From CAZJHD01 sp964545855 (GTDB taxonomy: Bacteria > Planctomycetota > UBA1135 > JACQFD01), in assembly GCA_964545855.1 (NCBI GenBank), contig CAZJHD010000039.1, positions 1-39,540 of the forward strand: DNA of 39,540 nucleotides, read 5' to 3'. The notes below the pieces were generated by a model. That model had not been told where the DNA came from and made no database searches. It saw only the letters and a list, made by a program, of their open reading frames with translations. This document shows, piece after piece, positions 33,691-39,540 of this stretch. Both the position numbers and the translations under genes were made by a program. Within the stretch, counting starts at the first letter, position 1. The number at the start of each line of letters is the position of its first letter.

Positions 33691-34662
33691 ATGAACGCGC
33701 CCGCACCTGCCCCCGCACCTTCGCACCGCTCCCCCGGCGCTCCCGTCGTCCATCAAGCGCCCAAGCTCCCCATCGACTCCGCGCGCGGAGTCTCGGCGGA
33801 GCTGATCCGCGTCGTGCGCGAGCAGTGCGGCGCCCTCGCGACCTGGGCGAAGGCCGAGCCCGACCGCATGGACGAGGCCGTCCATCGCATCCGGCAGACG
33901 ACGAAGAAGCTGCGGGCCATCGCGCGCCTGCTGCGGCCCGGCTCGGGCCGGTCGGCCTTCGACCGCTGGAACCGCCGGCTGCGCGACGAAGCGCGGAGGT
34001 TCGCGGCGCTCCGGGACGCGGCCGTCCTCGTCGACACCTTCGACCGCGTGGCGGTCCACGATCCGTCGCGCGCCGAGATGGCCGCGCGGCTGCGCGCTCC
34101 GCTCGTCGAGCGCCACGAGAGCGCGCGGCGCGCCGCCGCTCAGCAGGGGCTCCTCCCGGCGCTCACCGCCTCCGTGCCCGAGATCGAGGCGTGGATGCTC
34201 GAGTCGATCCCGACGCGTCTCTCGGCCGGCGATCTCCGCAAGGGCGCGCGCGCCGCCCACCGGCGTGCGCGCCGCCAGCTCGCGGCGCTGCGCGGGAGAT
34301 CCTCGGACCACGCGCTCCACGAGCTGCGCAAGCGCTGCAAGGTGGTGCGCGCCCAGATGGAGCTCCTCGCGCGGGAGCGCGACGAAGCCTGCCGCCTGCT
34401 GGCGAACCGTCTCGGCAAGGTGAGCTCGCTCCTCGGCGAGGACCACGATCTCTTCGAGCTCCAATCCTGGATCCGCCCGCGCGTCGAGGAGACCGACGGC
34501 GCGCAGCGGCCGTGGCTCCTGGAGCTCCTCGGGCGCGCCGAGTGGAAGCGCGGGACGCTGCAGTCGGAGGCGCTGCGCGTCGCCGAGGTCGCGCTCGCGG
34601 AGAGCGACTCATCCTTCGCCGAGCGGCTCCTTCCGAAGGCGCCTCGGCGCGAGTCCGCGTAG
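33691..34662 (+). CDS. CHAD-domain protein
   Basis: A 323-residue protein. A proline-rich N-terminus of about 30 residues (APAPAPAPSHRS) precedes a CHAD domain, an all-helical fold with conserved histidines and a basic channel that binds inorganic polyphosphate in known members. Its hallmarks are HRIRQTTKKLRAIARLL, WNRRLRDEARRFAALRDAAVL, LHELRKRCKVVRAQMELL and LGKVSSLLGEDHDLFEL, so both helical halves are present. There is no CYTH domain, so it has no phosphohydrolase part of its own. ATG at 33691 follows GGAG by about seven bases; longer in-frame starts add only Arg-rich sequence. It sits directly after the glycosylglycerate genes. A role in polyphosphate or stress physiology is inference. 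Confidence 0.92.
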   Translation: MNAPAPAPAPSHRSPGAPVVHQAPKLPIDSARGVSAELIRVVREQCGALATWAKAEPDRMDEAVHRIRQTTKKLRAIARLLRPGSGRSAFDRWNRRLRDEARRFAALRDAAVLVDTFDRVAVHDPSRAEMAARLRAPLVERHESARRAAAQQGLLPALTASVPEIEAWMLESIPTRLSAGDLRKGARAAHRRARRQLAALRGRSSDHALHELRKRCKVVRAQMELLARERDEACRLLANRLGKVSSLLGEDHDLFELQSWIRPRVEETDGAQRPWLLELLGRAEWKRGTLQSEALRVAEVALAESDSSFAERLLPKAPRRESA

Positions 34663-34690
34663 CCGCGCGTCGCCTCCTCCCGACCGCGCC

Positions 34691-36991
34691 GTGCGCCTCG
34701 CCACCGGATCGCTCGCTCTCCTCGCCGCGATCCCCGTCGCTCCGGGCCGGGCCGCTCCCCGCGAGATCGCGCTCGACCGCGACGACATCGTGGTCACCGG
34801 CGACGTCGTGGTGGCGCCGGGCACGTGGCGGGTCGCCGATCGGAACGGAGACGGCGTCCTCCAGGTGAAGACCGACGGCGTCACGATCGACTTCCGGGGG
34901 GCCACGCTGGTCGGGAACGACGCCGCGACCGAGGCCGACGCCTTCGAGGGAATCGGGATCCGCGTCGCCGGCGCGCGCGGCGTGACGATCCGCAACGCCG
35001 TCCTGCGCGGCTTCCGCGTCGGCATCCAGGCCGAGGACTGCGTGAACCTCCGCATCGAGGGCTGCGACGTGGGCGGCATGCGGCGCATGCGCTTGCGCAG
35101 CACGCCGGAGCGCGAGGACGCGGCCGACTGGCTCTGGCACCACGAGAACGACGACGGGCAGTGGGGCCGCTACGGCGCCGGCATCTGGGCGCGACGGTGC
35201 ACCGACTCCGACTTCGTCGCGAACCGCGCTCGCGCGTCGCAGAACGGGCTCCTCCTCGACCGCAGCGACGGCTGCCGCGTGCACGACAACGACTTCTCCT
35301 TCCTCTCGGGGCTCGGCCTCGGCCTGTGGCGCTCGTCGCGCAACGAGGTCGCGCACAACCGCTTCGACTGGTGCGTCCGCGGCTACAGCCACGGCGTCTA
35401 CGACCGCGGCCAGGACTCCGCGGGGATCCTCGTCTACGAGCAGTGCAACGAGAACGTGTTCGCCTACAACTCGGCGACCCACGGGGGCGACGGCTTCTTC
35501 CTCTACGCCGGGAACGAGACGCTGGAGCGCACGGGCGAGGGCGGCTGCAACGGGAATCTCCTCTACCGGAACGACTTCTCCCACGCCGTCGCGAACGGCA
35601 TCGAGGCGACCTTCTCGAAGGGAAACGTCTTCGCCGAGAACATCCTCGACGACTGCTCCCAGCACGGCATCTGGGCCGGTTACAGCTCCGAGACGACGAT
35701 CGTCCAGAACCACATCGGGGAGGCGGGCGGCGGCGCGATCTCCATCGAGCACGGGCACGACAACTGGATCGAGGGCAACACGATCGTCGGCGGGAACGTC
35801 GGGATCGAGCTCTGGCAGAACGAGACGTCGCCCTTCGCCGAGAAGCCCTACGGGAAGTCTCGGGAGACCCGGTCTCTCCGGAACACGATCCTGCGCAACG
35901 TGCTGCGCCGCACCCGCCGCGCCATCGATCTGCGCGGCACCGCCGAGACGACGGTGAGGCTCAATCTCTTCGACGACGCCCGCGAGGGGCTCCGTGTCGC
36001 CGGCGACTGCCCCGGCACGCGCGTCGAGGAGAACGCCTTCCGCGTCGGAGCGGAGCCGCCGAGCCTCCTCGTCCGCAACGACTCGGAGACGGAGCTGCGC
36101 CTCGGCCGCAACGCCTTCGGCACGCGCGACGTCGCGCCGTGGATCGGCCCGCGCGTCGTGGCGGGGCCGGCCCTCGGGCGCGAGCCGACGATCGATCCGC
36201 GCGAGTCGGGACGCCGCGTGCAGGCTCCGCGCGTGGGCGGCACGCTCGACGCCTTCCTCCCGAAGGGGGCGCTGCGCGGCCGGAAGTGGATCGTGATCGA
36301 CGAGTGGGGCCCCTGGGACCTCGTCGCGCCGCGCGTCTCGCCCGCCTACGCGACGGGGAGCGAGGAGGCGACGATCGCGCTTCTGGGACGCGCCGGGCGA
36401 TTCCGCGTCGGCGAGACGCCCGCGCGGATCACCATCGAGCCGCGCACGGGCACGCTGCCGGCGACGCTGCGCGTCCGTCTCGCGCCGGAGGCCGCCGGGG
36501 GCGTGGAGTTCGACGTGCCCATCGCTCTGGAGGGCGCCGACGAGCCGCTCCGCGCGCGCGGCTTCCTCCTGCGCGCCACCTGGCGCGTGCGCTTCTTCCG
36601 CTGGGACCCGTCCACGGGCGATCCGCGGAGCGGCGAGGCCGCGCGGCGCGCGCTCGGCGGAGCGCCGATCCACCAGGGCGCGCTCGACCGGCTCGAACTG
36701 CGCCCCGGCGGCGGCGCGCCCTTCCCCGAGGTGCCGGCCGATCACTTCGCCACGGTCGCCGAGACCGCGATCGACCTCCCGGCCGGGCGCTACGAGATCC
36801 GGACGGTCTCCGACGACGGCGTGCGCGTGCTCGTCGACGGGAAGATCGTGCAGGAGGACTGGACCTGGCATCCGCCGAAGGAGAGCGTCGCGACGCTCGA
36901 CCTCGCCGCCGGCCGCCACGCGATCCGCGTGGAGCACTTCGAGATCGACGGCGTGGCGGAGCTCGTGCTCTCGCTGCGGCCCGCTCCCTGA
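34691..36991 (+). CDS. Secreted right-handed parallel beta-helix protein with PA14-like end
   Basis: A 766-residue exported protein. GTG at 34691 opens a signal peptide (LATGSLALLAAIPVAPGRAA). Residues about 30-480 are NosD/PbH1-type beta-helix coils, with recurring N-x-I/F ladders: GVTIRNAVLRGF, NLRIEGCDVGG, GCRVHDNDFSFLSG, NEVAHNRFDW, NVFAENILDDC, NWIEGNTIVGG and NTILRNVLRR. Such folds often bind or cleave polysaccharides; a cluster of Asp/His (HENDDGQW, SIEHGHDNW) lies in the central coils but no lyase family is recognised. Residues about 620-766 resemble a PA14 domain: RYEIRTVSDDGVRVLVDGKIVQ and GRHAIRVEHFEIDGVAEL. It lies 28 bases after the CHAD gene and ends at a hairpin. Confidence 0.87.
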   Translation: MRLATGSLALLAAIPVAPGRAAPREIALDRDDIVVTGDVVVAPGTWRVADRNGDGVLQVKTDGVTIDFRGATLVGNDAATEADAFEGIGIRVAGARGVTIRNAVLRGFRVGIQAEDCVNLRIEGCDVGGMRRMRLRSTPEREDAADWLWHHENDDGQWGRYGAGIWARRCTDSDFVANRARASQNGLLLDRSDGCRVHDNDFSFLSGLGLGLWRSSRNEVAHNRFDWCVRGYSHGVYDRGQDSAGILVYEQCNENVFAYNSATHGGDGFFLYAGNETLERTGEGGCNGNLLYRNDFSHAVANGIEATFSKGNVFAENILDDCSQHGIWAGYSSETTIVQNHIGEAGGGAISIEHGHDNWIEGNTIVGGNVGIELWQNETSPFAEKPYGKSRETRSLRNTILRNVLRRTRRAIDLRGTAETTVRLNLFDDAREGLRVAGDCPGTRVEENAFRVGAEPPSLLVRNDSETELRLGRNAFGTRDVAPWIGPRVVAGPALGREPTIDPRESGRRVQAPRVGGTLDAFLPKGALRGRKWIVIDEWGPWDLVAPRVSPAYATGSEEATIALLGRAGRFRVGETPARITIEPRTGTLPATLRVRLAPEAAGGVEFDVPIALEGADEPLRARGFLLRATWRVRFFRWDPSTGDPRSGEAARRALGGAPIHQGALDRLELRPGGGAPFPEVPADHFATVAETAIDLPAGRYEIRTVSDDGVRVLVDGKIVQEDWTWHPPKESVATLDLAAGRHAIRVEHFEIDGVAELVLSLRPAP

Positions 36992-36992
36992 G

Positions 36993-37009
36993 ACGGCGCC
37001 GGGCGCCGT
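36993..37009 (+). terminator. Hairpin after the beta-helix gene
   Basis: A 7-bp perfect stem with a 3-base loop begins two bases past the stop codon. Not followed by a T-run. Confidence 0.5.
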
Positions 37010-37106
37010 TCCCGGGGCCACGCTTCAGGCGCGCCGTCCCTCTGGCCGATCTTGGATCCGTCTCGAGGAAGGTCGCTCCCGGAACGGGAGGCAGGAAGGA
37101 GGTCCC

Positions 37107-37169
37107 ATGCTCGTCATCTCTCTGTCGGGCCCGTCGGCCCTGCACGTCTGTCAGCCCGGAGACGGCTGA
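37107..37169 (+). CDS. Possible 20-residue small protein or leader peptide
   Basis: ATG at 37107 lies four bases after AAGGAGGT (37096-37103), the best Shine-Dalgarno in the window, in a genome where most genes have weak ones. The product begins MLVISLSGPSAL and ends HVCQPGDG, with a single Cys. A hairpin (37183-37201) starts 14 bases past the stop, as in attenuators or short transcription units. The next in-frame ORF starts inside that hairpin. I do not recognise the peptide. It could be a small protein, a leader peptide for the 56-codon ORF, or chance. Confidence 0.35.
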   Translation: MLVISLSGPSALHVCQPGDG

Positions 37170-37182
37170 GACACGCGCGGAG

Positions 37183-37201
37183 GGCGCCCCGTGGGGGCGC
37201 C
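37183..37201 (+). terminator. GC hairpin after the tiny ORF
   Basis: An 8-bp perfect stem (GGCGCCCC with GGGGCGCC) and GTG loop; the loop GTG is also a possible start codon for the following ORF. No T-run, so it may be a terminator or a translation-blocking structure. Confidence 0.4.
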
Positions 37202-37361
37202 TGCCACGGCACCGCGCGTCGCCGACGCGCTCGAACTCTCGCCCGAGGCGCGCCGCGCGAGCGGAGGTCTCGCGTCCTCCGAATTCGCGGAGGGCGCGCA
37301 CGCCGGCCGCGCCGCCGATCCGTCGCAGGTGCTCGGCGGGCGCGTCGACCGAACGGCCTGA
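37191..37361 (+). CDS. Possible 56-residue hypothetical protein
   Basis: The frame from GTG 37191 to TGA 37361 has GC-rich third positions like the genes around it and encodes an Ala/Gly/Arg-rich product (for example RVADALELSPEARRAS, then EFAEGAHAGRAADPS). The start would be hidden in the loop of the 37183-37201 hairpin. There is no Shine-Dalgarno and no recognised family. Chance is a fair alternative in such GC-rich DNA. Confidence 0.2.
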   Translation: MGAPATAPRVADALELSPEARRASGGLASSEFAEGAHAGRAADPSQVLGGRVDRTA

Positions 37362-37402
37362 GGCGGGGGCCGCGAGCGAGCCGCCTCGAGAACGGGCGAC
37401 GA

Positions 37403-39457
<2,055 letters not shown>

Positions 39458-39522
39458 GCGTCACCTCGAACGGAAGGCGCTTTCGGGAGGGTCGGGCGCC
39501 GCACCGGCCGCCGAGGCGCGGG

Positions 39523-39528
39523 ATGCTA
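39523..39528 (-). promoter_or_regulatory. Putative -10 box TAGCAT for the OPT gene
   Basis: On the minus strand CGC-TAGCAT lies 65 bases upstream of the OPT start. It fits the shared TANN(A/C)T pattern; the -35 region would lie at or beyond the window edge. Confidence 0.35.
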
Positions 39529-39540
39529 GCGCCCCGGGAA

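Larger units (their letters stand above)
36992..37402. other. 411-base intergenic region with hairpins and tiny ORFs
   Basis: The gap between convergent genes holds a terminator-like hairpin (36993-37009), a 6-bp GAA-loop hairpin (37076-37090), a near-perfect Shine-Dalgarno (37096-37103), a 20-codon ORF, a second hairpin (37183-37201) and a possible 56-codon ORF up to 37361. The last 40 bases hold nothing I recognise. Confidence 0.6.

Noticed and set aside
37167..37201. UGA at 37167 read as selenocysteine, with the 37183-37201 hairpin as a SECIS element joining the two small ORFs
   Set aside because: The spacing would be allowed, but there is no CxxU-type or other selenoprotein motif, and GC-rich hairpins are common here. 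Chance is far more likely.

Overview
The window is very GC-rich bacterial DNA, densely packed with genes, and almost certainly comes from a member of the Planctomycetota. The strongest sign is the adjacent pair of a PSCyt1/PSCyt2/PSD1 giant cytochrome-like protein and a Tat-exported DUF1501 protein. Supporting signs are the many large secreted beta-rich proteins, such as an SBBP propeller with a glycine/proline-rich C-terminal domain, a parallel beta-helix protein with a PA14-like end, and a C25 peptidase. GTG starts are common and many genes overlap by four bases (GTGA/ATGA), which indicates translational coupling. I found no tRNA, rRNA, CRISPR array, prophage or recognisable transposase gene.

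Layout. Bases 1-6204 (+): a histidine kinase (5' end outside the window), an OmpR-type response regulator, the PSCyt/PSD1 protein and the DUF1501 protein, overlapping or nearly touching. Bases 6318-8996 (+): an exported HEAT-repeat protein. Bases 9014-9106: a 93-bp palindrome with two perfect 45-bp arms around a 3-base loop, lying between convergent genes. Bases 9110-14683 (-): an operon for a galactose-oxidase-like copper radical oxidase with all ligand residues, a seven-bladed SBBP propeller protein and a lipoprotein. Bases 14875-16188 (+): a zinc-ribbon methyltransferase. Bases 16196-18892 (-): a lipoprotein, a CbpA/DnaJ-type co-chaperone, a CbpM-like modulator and a nitrilase. Bases 19083-27021 (+): a CrcB fluoride channel, a gingipain-like C25 peptidase, a Cys-rich secreted protein and a large HExxH peptidase-like protein. 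Bases 27143-31219: cystathionine beta-synthase with CBS domains (+), a Cys-rich metal-binding-type protein (-) and GTP-dependent PEP carboxykinase (+). Bases 31477-36991 (+): a glucosyl/mannosyl-3-phosphoglycerate synthase, its HAD phosphatase (together a compatible-solute pathway), a CHAD protein and a beta-helix protein. Bases 36992-37402: a 411-base gap with hairpins and a tiny ORF behind a near-perfect Shine-Dalgarno. Bases 37403-39457 (-): an OPT-family oligopeptide transporter.

How it fits together. The first block couples signal transduction to a typical planctomycete exported protein pair whose biochemical role is still unknown. The copper-oxidase operon and the C25 and HExxH proteins point to extracellular or periplasmic work on polymers. 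The OPT transporter could import peptides made by such peptidases, but that link is inference. PEPCK, CBS and the glycosylglycerate pair are ordinary central metabolism and osmoadaptation. Several gene starts share a weak CG-S-TANN(A/C)T box that I read as a -10 element, in two cases so close to the start codon that the mRNA would be almost leaderless.
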